Part shown: positions 35,119 to 44,371 of the stretch, in pieces | Layout of the letters: each line of letters starts with the position of its first letter | Position numbering within the stretch: the first letter of the stretch is position 1 | Source: Affinundibacterium baiyunense | GTDB lineage: Bacteria; Pseudomonadota; Gammaproteobacteria; Burkholderiales; Burkholderiaceae_D | Length of the DNA stretch: 64,000 nt | Assembly: GCF_018139645.1 (NCBI RefSeq) | Contig: NZ_JAGSPM010000002.1 | Coordinates: 310,001-374,000, forward strand | Direction of reading: 5' to 3' | Made by a program: the position numbers and the translations under genes | Notes under the pieces: generated by a model | What the model was told of the DNA's origin: nothing | Database searches by the model: none | Seen by the model: the letters and a program-made list of their open reading frames with translations, nothing else

Positions 35119-36543
35119 TTAAGCTGTCGTCGTTGGATTATTGCTTAGGGATTGTTTGCCGATTTGATACCAATCGACTTTGCGAGTGATCAACATGATG
35201 GCTGCCAGCACGCTAAACAGTAAGATACTTCCCATGACCAAGGCATTATTCTCAGATTGAAGCAGGCCGAAGAGCACGCCATACAAGAGCGTGAGTGCGA
35301 CACCAAAGCCGACCCCGCGTTTCCAACTTCTTAATGCATAGCTGAGATAAAAGCTGATCAAGGATAAACAAGCGGTGCTCGCAATGATATAAGCCCAAAC
35401 AAATTGTAGATGTTCAGACAAACTCACCAACAGCAGGAAAAACAGAACCAATGCTAGTCCAACTAAAGCATATTGAATTGGATGGATAGGCAATTGCTTT
35501 AATAGCTCAAACAGAAAGAAAGCAGCAAAACTCAGCGCGACAAATAACAGACCATATTTAATGGCGCGATCAGATTGTGAGTAGATATTAATCGGCTCAA
35601 TAAAGGCAACGCCAAAGCTATCGATGCTTGCCACACTTTGTGCGGCGGCTTCGACGCCGTTCGGAGCGCTAGTCATTACTCTCGTCTCTTGTTGACCGTA
35701 TTCGTTCGCCAAAAATTGTTGTTGTGCATTGCTAGACAAGGAAGAAATTTTCCAAGTAGCCTGAAAGCCGCTGGCATCGATTTTACGCTCTTTAGGCGAT
35801 GGTAAGAAGCGACCATAAAACTGTGGATGTTCCCATTTAGAACGTATCGTCACTTGATTATTTTTTGCGATTGGAACCAAGGAGAACTGTTCGATACCAT
35901 CGATATGTAAGCTGAGTGTGAAGGCGATTGTTTCGTTGTTGTCGCTTGAGATTTTTCCGATAGGCGCGTGCAAACCTTGCTTGATATAGTTGAGTTGGCT
36001 ATTTTGTTGGAATTCGATTTCTTGACCATCCCAACGCATGCTGGGCACATTTTTCAAACCACGCGTATCACTGATCCCGATACTGACAAACGCATTTCCA
36101 AGCACGATCGTTGAGCCGGATTTTTCGCGTTGAAATGCACTTTGGTTTGGCAAATGAAAGCTACCATTGATATCGTTTTGGCCGCTGTAAACTAACACTT
36201 TGTGAATTCCACGATAGCGTTGATCGGTATCAATCGTCGATTGCATTTTTAGATCGTCTGGAAACACATATAAGCGTTTTTGCAAACTACGCTGCCGTTT
36301 GATCGTGAGTTTTGTGACGGCATTTACTACTTCTTCTTCCTCGTATTGTTCGCTGTAAGGAATTACCAAAATCGGTCCGAGTAATGTTTGCTGCCCGACT
36401 GAATCAGCTGCAATACTACGCACCGCCTCGTTACGAAAATTGCTACGTGCTTTGATTGTGTCTTCAATCATCATTAATGGAATGCCAATAATCAGCATTA
36501 ATAGCCCGACGGTCAGGGATTTGATAAATAAAGTTTTTTGCAT
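35119..36543 (-). CDS. creD: CreD-family inner membrane protein
   Basis: 474 residues from the ATG at 36543 (MQKTLFIKSLTVGLL), with GGAG just upstream on the minus strand. One N-terminal membrane helix (LTVGLLMLIIGIPLMMIE), then a large periplasmic domain (ADSVGQQTLLGPILVIPYSE, NGSFHLPNQSAFQREKSGS, FIEPINIYSQSDRAIKYGLL), then five C-terminal helices (LFVALSFAAFFLFELLKQLP and on). This is the full CreD architecture. In enterics CreD belongs to the CreBC regulon and affects colicin E2 tolerance and envelope integrity. No creBC genes are next to it. The large sensor kinase downstream is on the same strand but 326 bases away. Confidence 0.92.
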   Translation of the reverse strand: MQKTLFIKSLTVGLLMLIIGIPLMMIEDTIKARSNFRNEAVRSIAADSVGQQTLLGPILVIPYSEQYEEEEVVNAVTKLTIKRQRSLQKRLYVFPDDLKMQSTIDTDQRYRGIHKVLVYSGQNDINGSFHLPNQSAFQREKSGSTIVLGNAFVSIGISDTRGLKNVPSMRWDGQEIEFQQNSQLNYIKQGLHAPIGKISSDNNETIAFTLSLHIDGIEQFSLVPIAKNNQVTIRSKWEHPQFYGRFLPSPKERKIDASGFQATWKISSLSSNAQQQFLANEYGQQETRVMTSAPNGVEAAAQSVASIDSFGVAFIEPINIYSQSDRAIKYGLLFVALSFAAFFLFELLKQLPIHPIQYALVGLALVLFFLLLVSLSEHLQFVWAYIIASTACLSLISFYLSYALRSWKRGVGFGVALTLLYGVLFGLLQSENNALVMGSILLFSVLAAIMLITRKVDWYQIGKQSLSNNPTTTA

Positions 36544-36832
36544 TTTTTCGACTCCAAGTTGAAGAGTCTGCACTGTAGCCGTGCTGTATGAAGTGAGAAT
36601 GAAGCACAAATTAGCTTATGTGTGCTGAGTGTGAATTGACAACATGCTTGTGAAAATCCAAGCTTGATGCCAGAATTGCACGCTGTGTATGCGCTTCTGC
36701 CTTATCGATGTGGAATGGACGTATGCATAGACACCAGCCAAGCGTCGCGGTGTCGCACCGTAGTGCTGATCGTGCAGCGGTGCCGCCAATCATGGCTGAT
36801 GTCTTTACTTGTTACTCGAAAAATCGCCTTGT

Positions 36833-37114
36833 ATGCAAAGTGCTCAATTTAAACCCGACCCACAATTTCAATATCCACCGATCTGGCGTCGTGTGCTGTG
36901 TACGCTAGGCTATTCTGTCGGTGCTTTTGCAGGCATTTCTATACTGGGTGTCTTACTAGTGCATGTCGATTGCCAACTAGAAGATAAATGCAGTACCAGC
37001 GATAGAATTATCGATAGCTTACTGAGTGCAGTTTGGCTTGTTGCGACGTTGTTCGCGGCTTTTAAAGCTTGGCGCGGCGAATTGCCTGGTTGCCGTAAAC
37101 AACTGCGCACCTAA
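36833..37114 (+). CDS. Small two-span membrane protein, hypothetical
   Basis: 93 residues from the ATG at 36833 (MQSAQFKPDPQFQYPPIWRR). Two hydrophobic segments (LGYSVGAFAGISILGVLLVH and LLSAVWLVATLFAAFKAW) flank a short loop with two Cys (CQLEDKC). Family not recognised. The longer frame would need a TTG start. It is divergent from creD and convergent with the DUF2062 gene, 19 bases away. Confidence 0.55.
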   Translation: MQSAQFKPDPQFQYPPIWRRVLCTLGYSVGAFAGISILGVLLVHVDCQLEDKCSTSDRIIDSLLSAVWLVATLFAAFKAWRGELPGCRKQLRT

Positions 37115-37133
37115 TTCGCCTGATGCTGCGCAT

Positions 37134-37700
37134 TTAATCTAGCCTGCTGGCTCTCGCTTGTCTCTGTCTTAGTCGATTACGCATCATCATATATTGACTA
37201 ACACGCCAAATTATCTGCATGCCGCAATACGCCAGCGCCGCCATGGCGCAAGAAAGAATCAGCATACCGACCAACCAAGGCGCGCCCAAGTCGCCGATCC
37301 AGCTAGTCCAATTTTGAATAGCCGTAATTGGTGCGGTCCAATCTGCCACTGGTAATGCGGGTAATGCCTGCCAGTTTGATTCGCCCAAAATACTTTGTCC
37401 TACCATATAGGCAAGCATGTATAAGGGCACGATGGTCAGCGGATTGGTCAAAAACGTTCCGACTAAAGCCATCGGCAAATTGACTCGCAATAAAATCGTT
37501 AGCGCGAGCGCTGAAATCATTTGCAAGGGGCCGGGAATCATTCCACAAAAAACGCCGATAGCCAAACCGATTGCGATTTTATCGCGTTGCACTTCCCATA
37601 ATTCTGGAATATCTAGCCGGCCGGTAAAGCGCCGGCTCACTGAGAACTGCTGTATGCTTTGTTGATTGGGTAATACACGGCGCAAAAACTTTTTTGGCAT
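37134..37700 (-). CDS. DUF2062 family membrane protein
   Basis: 188 residues. The DUF2062 core is clear: IAIGLAIGVFCGMIPGPLQM, LPMALVGTFLTNPLTIVPLY, then YMVGQSILG, with three to four membrane helices and a basic C-terminus (RLRQRQARASR). The family is an integral membrane protein of unknown function, often near glycosyltransferases or lipid genes. It starts 14 bases after the TerB-like gene and is probably cotranscribed with it. Confidence 0.9.
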   Translation of the reverse strand: MPKKFLRRVLPNQQSIQQFSVSRRFTGRLDIPELWEVQRDKIAIGLAIGVFCGMIPGPLQMISALALTILLRVNLPMALVGTFLTNPLTIVPLYMLAYMVGQSILGESNWQALPALPVADWTAPITAIQNWTSWIGDLGAPWLVGMLILSCAMAALAYCGMQIIWRVSQYMMMRNRLRQRQARASRLD

Positions 37701-37714
37701 GGTTAAACTGACGG

Positions 37715-38206
37715 TTAAAAATGCATTTCAATGATTGAAGGTGGGCGTGCATTAGATTGCTGCGTAAGCATATCGCTCGGGTTGTGAGATTGTTTGGTTT
37801 CTCTAGTCAATTCCAGATCCCAAATTTGCATAGCACGAGATAGTAAAATCGTCTCACTGTCACTTAAGTAGTTGTCCGCATCAACCACTGCCAGCATCAT
37901 ACGCAGTAAGAACTTGCGATGCTGTGGGTCTTGGATTTCTGTCAGCATGGCATCAATGCTGCGCTCAGTCAGTTCGTCATCAAGGTCAATTCGTCCAAGG
38001 TGATATCCAGGCATCGATTGCAGCATGTCTTCACATAATTCTTGAACGATATCGTTAAATGTGGCGGTCGAGACGCCGATATGTTCTAACACGCTGTGAT
38101 GGTGAATCACATCCAATTCCGTTTTATCTAAACCACCATCAACCAGCATCGATAAAGCGATGATTCTTGCCATGGCTTCTGGACTATCTGTGCGATATTG
38201 CCTCAT
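37715..38206 (-). CDS. TerB-like (tellurite resistance TerB fold) protein
   Basis: 163 residues, all helical. The TerB-type pattern is a pair of helical units rich in Asp: ARIIALSMLVDGGLDKTELD and RKFLLRMMLAVVDADNYLSD, then SETILLSRAMQIWDLE. TerB-fold proteins bind metal through such Asp residues and are linked to stress responses. A good Shine-Dalgarno (AAGGAG) precedes the ATG. Placed between HPF and DUF2062 genes on the same strand. The Ser/Gln-rich C-terminal tail is not part of the fold. No other ter genes are nearby. Confidence 0.82.
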   Translation of the reverse strand: MRQYRTDSPEAMARIIALSMLVDGGLDKTELDVIHHHSVLEHIGVSTATFNDIVQELCEDMLQSMPGYHLGRIDLDDELTERSIDAMLTEIQDPQHRKFLLRMMLAVVDADNYLSDSETILLSRAMQIWDLELTRETKQSHNPSDMLTQQSNARPPSIIEMHF

Positions 38207-38304
38207 TGCTCAACTCCTTAATTGGATTACGATAAAGTGTGAAATTTTCTTGAAACATTTTGATGTTTATGATCAGACCTTAGGCCTGCACCAGCAAAGC
38301 TCTG

Positions 38305-38679
38305 TTAATTTGCATCGTCGGTTAGCGCTTCTGCCGCGTTGTCTGTGTGATGCTTTTTGAGGCTCGCATGCGGATGTTCACGAGCACGTTCTATTCGTTT
38401 GCTTAACACGCGTTCCATACGATTTGCCGCTTTGTCGATGGCGACATAGAGATCGGATTCCAGTTCGTCGATCACGATGTCTTGCATGCCAACCAGCGGA
38501 ATTTGGATCAAGCAGCGTTTGTCTTCGCCACCACGTGGACCATTGACGTCAGACAATCTGACATGAATCGTGCGCAGTTCATCATGTGCCCAATCGGTCG
38601 CAAAACTTAGACGCTTTTTGGTATGTTCGCGTAAGCCATCGGTTAATTCAAAACCACGTGCTTGAATATCGATTTGCAT
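38305..38679 (-). CDS. hpf: Ribosome hibernation promoting factor (HPF/RaiA family)
   Basis: 124 residues, beginning MQIDIQARGFELTDGLREHT, the typical HPF/RaiA start, with the ribosome-binding core (VRLSDVNGPRGGEDKRCLIQ, DIVIDELESDLYVAIDKAAN, RMERVLSKRIERAREH). Binds the 30S subunit and inactivates ribosomes under stress or starvation. A strong Shine-Dalgarno (AAGGAG) is seen. It has a short, acidic-ended C-terminus and no dimerisation domain, so it is the short form. 98 bases separate it from the TerB-like gene on the same strand; the link may be general stress. Confidence 0.9.
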   Translation of the reverse strand: MQIDIQARGFELTDGLREHTKKRLSFATDWAHDELRTIHVRLSDVNGPRGGEDKRCLIQIPLVGMQDIVIDELESDLYVAIDKAANRMERVLSKRIERAREHPHASLKKHHTDNAAEALTDDAN

Positions 38680-39001
38680 ATTATTTCTCCTTGTCGTTGT
38701 GTGACGTTCAGCGCCACAACACTAATCTATGGGTGATTGATGCTTCTTTCAAATCGAATATAAATGACATTTACTTCGAAAAAACCGATCTATTAAATTG
38801 CACTGATTTTCGGCAGGTAATTGATAGATGATTATTCGCTATCACTTTAGATGGTGCTCTCAAACCGGATAAAGCAATTTCGATTATGATGCGACGCTAG
38901 CTATTGCAAGGACGAATAAGCGCAGTTAGTAAAAGACAATTCGTAAATCCAGCATCTCAGCACGATGGGTGCAGTATTTCTAATCACAGAGGGAGCAATT
39001 G
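38680..39001. other. Divergent intergenic region, HPF / MAPEG
   Basis: 322 bases with no gene. Shine-Dalgarno sequences for both genes lie at its ends (AAGGAG on minus, GGGAG on plus near 38991-38995). No clear promoter or repeat. Confidence 0.4.
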
Positions 39002-39391
39002 ATGACTATCGCAAATTGGTGTGTATTAGCAGCCTGTTTTTTGCCGGTGATTACGGTCGGTTTTGCCAAGGCCAGTAGAGCCAAATTATCGCGTCGCAAT
39101 GGCGGTTACGATAACGACCATCCACGTGAATGGGAAGCCAAACTCACAGGCTGGCCGCAGCGAGCAATCGCTGCACAAAAAAATGGTTTTGAAGCCTTGC
39201 CTTTGTTTATTGCTGGCGTAGTGTTGGCGCAGCAAGCACAAGCCAATCAAGCGAATATTGATGGTCTGGCCATCGGTTTTATTATTTTGCGCAGCCTCTA
39301 TGTTGCCGCGTATTTACTCAATCGCAGCACGTTGCGTTCCTTGATTTGGTTCGGCGGCGTAGGTGTTAGCGTTGCTCTATTTTTTCAATAA
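39002..39391 (+). CDS. MAPEG family membrane protein
   Basis: 129 residues from the ATG at 39002 (MTIANWCVLAACFLPVITV), with GGGAG upstream. Four membrane helices. MAPEG features include WPQRAIAAQKNGFEALPLFI, then the NQANIDGLAIGFIILRSLYV and AAYLLNRSTLRSLIWFGGVG helices. Eukaryotic MAPEG enzymes act in glutathione and eicosanoid metabolism; the bacterial members are mostly uncharacterised. The DUF2798 membrane protein gene follows 18 bases later, so the two are probably cotranscribed. Confidence 0.9.
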   Translation: MTIANWCVLAACFLPVITVGFAKASRAKLSRRNGGYDNDHPREWEAKLTGWPQRAIAAQKNGFEALPLFIAGVVLAQQAQANQANIDGLAIGFIILRSLYVAAYLLNRSTLRSLIWFGGVGVSVALFFQ

Positions 39392-39409
39392 AACAAATTT
39401 TAGTTACTT

Positions 39410-39631
39410 ATGACCAAAGAAAAGAAACAACAACTAACGTTTGCCTTCATCATGTCGATGTTAATGGCATTTTGTATGTCAGGTATCTTAACAGCGCTAA
39501 ACACAGGTTTGGATAGTGGATTTATATCACGCTGGTTGCACGCCTTTTTGGTAGCATGGGCTTGTGCCTTCCCACTAGTTTTATTATTTGCACCGATCAC
39601 GCGCAAATTGGTAGCACGCATTGTTGCTTGA
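39410..39631 (+). CDS. DUF2798 family small membrane protein
   Basis: 73 residues with two membrane helices. Typical DUF2798 sequence: TFAFIMSMLMAFCMSGILTA, NTGLDSGFISRWLHAFLVAW, FPLVLLFAPITRKLVARIV. Function unknown. Probably in one transcript with the MAPEG gene. It is convergent with the TPR-methyltransferase gene, whose stop is eight bases away, so the two must share a terminator region or overlap transcripts. Confidence 0.88.
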   Translation: MTKEKKQQLTFAFIMSMLMAFCMSGILTALNTGLDSGFISRWLHAFLVAWACAFPLVLLFAPITRKLVARIVA

Positions 39632-39639
39632 ACTTGAAT

Positions 39640-41196
39640 TTAATTTTTCTGTAGAACCAAAATTAAACTAGTAAGGTCTTGTTGTCCATCGCGCCGACCA
39701 AAGTGTCGGCTGCAATGTGATAAGTGGAATCCATATTGATCAGCGAGCCTTGTAAGATAGGCCGCTGAATGGGCATAGCGCTGCGATGCCTGCAGACAGA
39801 TTTCGGCTGAGTCGGATTCTTCGACTGAAAAAGCCACATAGCCACCAGTCTGTAAGCGATCACGGAACAAAGCGAACAAGCGTTCTAGGTCGCCTAAATA
39901 CACGAACACGTCGGCTGCGATTAGTAAGTCGGCTGTGTTGGATTGTTGTGCAAGATAATGCAAAATTTCATCGCATACCAAGTCATCATAGACCGCTCTT
40001 GCTCGCGCTTTTGCTAGCATCTTTTCAGATAAATCGACCCCGGTCACACGCGTGGCAATCGCCGCGAGAAAATCTCCGCATAAGCCCGTGCCACAACCAA
40101 GATCAATCGCATGGCTTAATGGTTTATCTTGCCCTATCTTCAAGTCCTGCAAGGCAGTCTGTAAGAGTTGTGGCACTTGATATGCCAACTGTTCTTGCAA
40201 ATGCGTATCGAAGTGATCTGCATATTGATCAAATAGCTCTTTGACGTAACTAGCAGGCGCTGCTGCTGGGGTTGGCGCTGCCCCTAACGCAGCCAGATGA
40301 TAGGCAATTTGCTGTTGTAATGACTCGTCGGGTTTGCTGTCGCTGTGCGTTGCTGCTAGAGCCGCTTGATAATGTTCAAGCGCTGCTTCTTTTTGTTGTA
40401 GACGCAGATACACATGCGCTGCATGCAAATACGCTTTGGCAAATTGGGGACGCAAGCTGATTGCGTGTTGAATATCTTCTAGCGCTGCGATATCGCGCTG
40501 CAATTTTGTCGAAACCATGCCGCGATTACAGTACATCGCCGCAATTTTCTCTGGGTTCGTATGACGGCCATCTGCTGTCAGTGTCAACTCTAGGGCGCGG
40601 GTATAGGCGGCATACGCCTCATCGTATAGACGCAATTGTTGCAAACTAAATGCACGAGCAAATTCTGCTTCGATATAGTTGTGCTTGAGTTTGAGTGCAT
40701 CATCAAAATCCTGTATCGCTTGGCTGTGCTGCTCTAGTGCCTGCAAACAAATCCCACGGTTTAAAAAGGCTTCGGGGTAATTAATTTGTAGTTCTAGCGC
40801 CTTAGTAAAACTTTCCAAGGCTTCTGGATAGCGTTCTAAGGCCCGCAAACTATTGCCACGATTATTCCAAGCTAAGACGTAGTCTGCTTTGATCGTGAGT
40901 GCCAAATCGTAGCAAGCAAGTGCTTGTTTGGAATTGCCAATTTGCTGCAATGTCGCACCCAAATTGCAATGCACTCTAGCGTCGCGCGGATTGCTTTGAA
41001 TTGCTTTGGCAAAGAAATTCAGCGCACTTTGCGTATCACCGCGCTGTTTCGCGATCAAACCTATCATGTGCAAAGCATCAAATTGCTGTGCATCGATTTG
41101 CAAAACCTGTACGTAGAGATCTTCGGCTTGTTGCAGAAAACCTTGTTGATGTTTGACGATCGCTTGTTGTAGCAATGTGGGAATGTGGTGAGACAT
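39640..41196 (-). CDS. TPR-repeat / SAM-dependent methyltransferase fusion
   Basis: 518 residues. At least seven tetratricopeptide repeats cover about 1-300 (AEDLYVQVLQIDAQQFDALH, AWNNRGNSLRALERYPEALE, AFLNRGICLQALEQHSQAIQ). A class I methyltransferase domain follows at about 335-515, with SAM motif I AIDLGCGTGLCGDFLAAI, motif II VTGVDLSEKMLAKARA and DLLIAADVFVYLGDLE. Probably a cytoplasmic methyltransferase that docks to a protein partner through the TPRs. Paralogous TPRs occur in the glycosyltransferase-type protein at 59001-60485. The target is unknown. Confidence 0.9.
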   Translation of the reverse strand: MSHHIPTLLQQAIVKHQQGFLQQAEDLYVQVLQIDAQQFDALHMIGLIAKQRGDTQSALNFFAKAIQSNPRDARVHCNLGATLQQIGNSKQALACYDLALTIKADYVLAWNNRGNSLRALERYPEALESFTKALELQINYPEAFLNRGICLQALEQHSQAIQDFDDALKLKHNYIEAEFARAFSLQQLRLYDEAYAAYTRALELTLTADGRHTNPEKIAAMYCNRGMVSTKLQRDIAALEDIQHAISLRPQFAKAYLHAAHVYLRLQQKEAALEHYQAALAATHSDSKPDESLQQQIAYHLAALGAAPTPAAAPASYVKELFDQYADHFDTHLQEQLAYQVPQLLQTALQDLKIGQDKPLSHAIDLGCGTGLCGDFLAAIATRVTGVDLSEKMLAKARARAVYDDLVCDEILHYLAQQSNTADLLIAADVFVYLGDLERLFALFRDRLQTGGYVAFSVEESDSAEICLQASQRYAHSAAYLTRLADQYGFHLSHCSRHFGRRDGQQDLTSLILVLQKN

Positions 41197-41328
41197 ACTG
41201 GTTGGAGATATGAGTCGGGTGCGGCGAGGTCGCTATTAAAACATACCATGACGGCTAAGGCTATGCTGGCGATAGGCTTGTGTGATCTCTGGTTATAATT
41301 GGCGTTCTACAAGATGGGGGCGCTAATC

Positions 41329-41811
41329 ATGAATCCGCACAAAACGACTTCGATTTTATTTGTTTGCATGGGAAACATTTGTCGTTCGCCAACTGCTGAG
41401 GGTGTGTTTCGCGGTAAAGCCGACGCGGCTGACATGCTCAAGCAATTGCAGATTGATTCGGCCGGAACCCATGCCTATCATGTTGGCGAGCAACCCGATC
41501 CGCGATCTCAAGAATATGCTCTGAAGCGCGGTTATGATTTGTCGCCACAGCGAGCGCGCCAAGTGTGTGAGGCTGATTTTCAACAGTTTGATTTGATCCT
41601 TGCCATGGACAAAGAAAACCTACGGCAATTACAAAATCAATGTCCGGCGAAGTATCAACATAAACTCAAGTTGATGATGTCGTATGCCAGCCATAGCCCA
41701 TCCGATGTGGTGCCCGACCCATACTACGGTGGCGCTCGTGGTTTTGATATGGTGTTAGATTACATCGAAGATGCCGCCGATGGTCTATTGGCGGCATTGC
41801 AGAAATCTTGA
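41329..41811 (+). CDS. Low-molecular-weight protein-tyrosine phosphatase
   Basis: 160 residues from the ATG at 41329 (MNPHKTTSILFVCMGN), with a G-rich Shine-Dalgarno at 41316-41320; longer frames start at a TTG or an unsupported ATG. The catalytic loop CMGNICRSPTAEG (C-x5-R-S) and the general-acid Asp in VPDPYYGGARGFD are intact. Dephosphorylates tyrosine-phosphorylated proteins, in bacteria often linked to exopolysaccharide export kinases. No kinase gene is adjacent. Confidence 0.94.
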   Translation: MNPHKTTSILFVCMGNICRSPTAEGVFRGKADAADMLKQLQIDSAGTHAYHVGEQPDPRSQEYALKRGYDLSPQRARQVCEADFQQFDLILAMDKENLRQLQNQCPAKYQHKLKLMMSYASHSPSDVVPDPYYGGARGFDMVLDYIEDAADGLLAALQKS

Positions 41812-41846
41812 AGATGCTTACTTCCTAGAGTTTATCGTCTCCGCTT

Positions 41847-44183
41847 CTATTCAGGGATGTCGACTAATGTAATTGTTTGTGCGGCAAAATCGACCGATGC
41901 AGGAAGCGCCACATGACTAAGCTTGTTCGGTAAAGCATAGAAAGTATCTGTCACGCGTATCTTCCCATTTTTGCCAACCAGATCTTTGGCGAGCCGAATG
42001 CGCAAAGTGACGCCAGTTTTTGGCATCGCATATACACTGGTCATCCACTTTTCTTTCGCTGTTTTGCTCAAAACCTGATCCTGAACACTAGCAAATAAAA
42101 CGCTCACGCCTTCAATTTGAATCCGCGTATTGCTAGCCGAATCTGTGCTGGTAATATGAATGACCATCTCGCGTTGATTATCGATGAGTTGATCTGACTG
42201 TATCGAAACTGTCGGAGCCGCGATTCCCGCATCTGGTGCGGGCGCACTCCAATAAGTCCAAACGCTACGAGCATGCTCTTTGCCAAATAGCTCAGGCAAG
42301 GTTTTTTGTACGCTTGATTCGCCGAACATACTCAGTGTTTTTCGATCGAGATGGCGCTGTGGTGTGAGCCAGAGCGATACATTTTTTTGAGGCATCGCAA
42401 CATAGCTTAATTGGGTTGGGATTGGATGTGCTTCATGAAAATTCGCGGTAGCAAACGCGCCTAAACTGATTGCAACGAGGCCACCCAAGAGCACAATGCG
42501 AGCACGAATTTCATGCAAGATCCACACGAGCAAAGGTGTTAATAGGCCTAATAGTAGCGTGAACAAAATCACCGGCACACCTAATGAATGAAAACCTAAA
42601 GCGATGTTGAATAATAAAATCAGTGGTGAAAATAAGAGGATAGAAAATCCGGCACCCGCTAGCAAAATCCAAGCGTAAGCGGAGGATGTGTCAGGTACTT
42701 TTTTAAGCGCTAGATAACAGTAAGAAAGCAGCACAAACAAGAGGGGCCAAGCGAACAGAAAGCTGGCACCTGGGAAGCGCGCACTAACAAATACTAAGAT
42801 CGCGACCCATACCAACACAGCGCCAAAAGCCAGTTCTTTCACATGAACCCAGCGCGTCAGTAATTTTTGAGTGAGACCAAAAGCGAGAGCTGTAATGATT
42901 AGTATTCCCAGCAAATAAAAATGTCCGGTGTCTTGATCATGCATTTCCAAGTAGGCCGGATAAAACTTAAATACGAGATTCCAAGCTTGTTGTGATAAAA
43001 ATCCAATAGCGACGATCGCCACGATAAAACTGCATGCACTGGCGATGGTAGCCAAGAGACGTAATCTCATCGTTCTTGCCGACAGCCAAAAAGCAGTGAT
43101 CGCTAATCCGGTCAGGAGCAGGGCAAGTGGTAAGGCAAGCGTAGTCGGATAGTGAATCAGGCCGACCAGTGGAAAGCTGAAATACACACTGTCTTCCGCA
43201 TTTACCGGGGCAGCCATCGACGCCCCCATCGACACATTGAGCGTACGCAAATCTTGTTCGCCAAAATGCCGAACCAGTTGCAACATCATCTGTCCCTGTT
43301 GCTGTTGTGATGCTGGATTGATCAGATCATGACGATCGTAACGCGTGTGATAGCTAGAAATATTTTGTATCATCGCAAAATTGAGTCCAGCGACACCTTG
43401 CTTACGAAATACCGTGAAGTCGGTGTCATTTGGTAAGGCTTTATAGACCTCATACATCAATGAATTGCTGATCACTTCCGGTACTGCTTTTGCTAAGCCT
43501 GTAATCAGATGACGGTTGCCGGCAGAGGGTTCGAACATCATGATCGGTCCCGCGTTCCCTCGATTGTCAAAATTGAGCAGCATGCCGACATCCTTCATCC
43601 ACGGATGGGATTGTGCAAATGCTGAGGCGCCTAATAGACCAACTTCTTCGCCATCACTGAATAAGAAAATTACATCGTTCGCTAGTGGTGCTTGCGCTTT
43701 TAATGCTCGCAAGCTTTGTAACATCGACACGACAGAAACGCCATCGTCTGCAGCACCAAAACTGTTTGGCACCGCATCATAATGTGCCATCAGTAGTAAA
43801 GCTTTTTTGTCTTGATTTTGCTGACTATTCCGCCCCGCTAATCGCACCACAATGTTTTGCACCTGTCCACTTGCGTGACCTCTTTCTGAACTTGCGAAAC
43901 TTGTTTGTAGTTGTGGCTGTAAGCCCAGTGCTTTTAATTCCGCCAGCAGATAGTCGCGCACTTGGCTATGCCCGGCGCTGCCGATAGGATGTTTGTATTG
44001 CGTGATCTTTTGTAATTGGATTTGCGCCGCTGATAGTGAAAATTCAGTGGCTGCGTTGGTAGGGTTTTGCTTCAGCTTGGGTTGTATCTGCAATAAAGAA
44101 AAATAAATCAGCAATACCAAAGACAGTAACAGCGCGATCAAACTCCAACGGTGCTTGGCTTGAGCAGGAAAGAAAAAATGCAT
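41847..44183 (-). CDS. M28 family membrane-bound aminopeptidase
   Basis: 778 residues from the ATG at 44183 (MHFFFPAQAKHRWSLIALLL), with GGAG upstream on the minus strand. One N-terminal helix anchors the M28 domain (about 55-310). Di-zinc ligands are His and Asp of LMAHYDAVPN and GAADDGVSV, Glu-Glu of FSDGEEVGLLG, Asp of LLNFDNRGN and His of SYHTRYD. About eight membrane helices follow (about 330-600), then a beta-rich C-terminal domain with no catalytic motif. This is the architecture of ERMP1 and fungal vacuolar membrane proteases, here in a bacterium. The peptidase would face the periplasm. Confidence 0.9.
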   Translation of the reverse strand: MHFFFPAQAKHRWSLIALLLSLVLLIYFSLLQIQPKLKQNPTNAATEFSLSAAQIQLQKITQYKHPIGSAGHSQVRDYLLAELKALGLQPQLQTSFASSERGHASGQVQNIVVRLAGRNSQQNQDKKALLLMAHYDAVPNSFGAADDGVSVVSMLQSLRALKAQAPLANDVIFLFSDGEEVGLLGASAFAQSHPWMKDVGMLLNFDNRGNAGPIMMFEPSAGNRHLITGLAKAVPEVISNSLMYEVYKALPNDTDFTVFRKQGVAGLNFAMIQNISSYHTRYDRHDLINPASQQQQGQMMLQLVRHFGEQDLRTLNVSMGASMAAPVNAEDSVYFSFPLVGLIHYPTTLALPLALLLTGLAITAFWLSARTMRLRLLATIASACSFIVAIVAIGFLSQQAWNLVFKFYPAYLEMHDQDTGHFYLLGILIITALAFGLTQKLLTRWVHVKELAFGAVLVWVAILVFVSARFPGASFLFAWPLLFVLLSYCYLALKKVPDTSSAYAWILLAGAGFSILLFSPLILLFNIALGFHSLGVPVILFTLLLGLLTPLLVWILHEIRARIVLLGGLVAISLGAFATANFHEAHPIPTQLSYVAMPQKNVSLWLTPQRHLDRKTLSMFGESSVQKTLPELFGKEHARSVWTYWSAPAPDAGIAAPTVSIQSDQLIDNQREMVIHITSTDSASNTRIQIEGVSVLFASVQDQVLSKTAKEKWMTSVYAMPKTGVTLRIRLAKDLVGKNGKIRVTDTFYALPNKLSHVALPASVDFAAQTITLVDIPE

Positions 44184-44371
44184 GACAACTCCAAAGAAGG
44201 TGATCATGCATTTTGATTGATTTAAGTGCGCCTGCAAACGTACTGGTCACACATAGCGCAATTTGACGTGTTTAAAACAACATTCGCCTTGATAAAGCCT
44301 ATCGTGGATTCACACCAACCAAGCTAAACTTCTCTGTGTACTTGATTGGTGTGTCTTTAGGCTTGCGTATT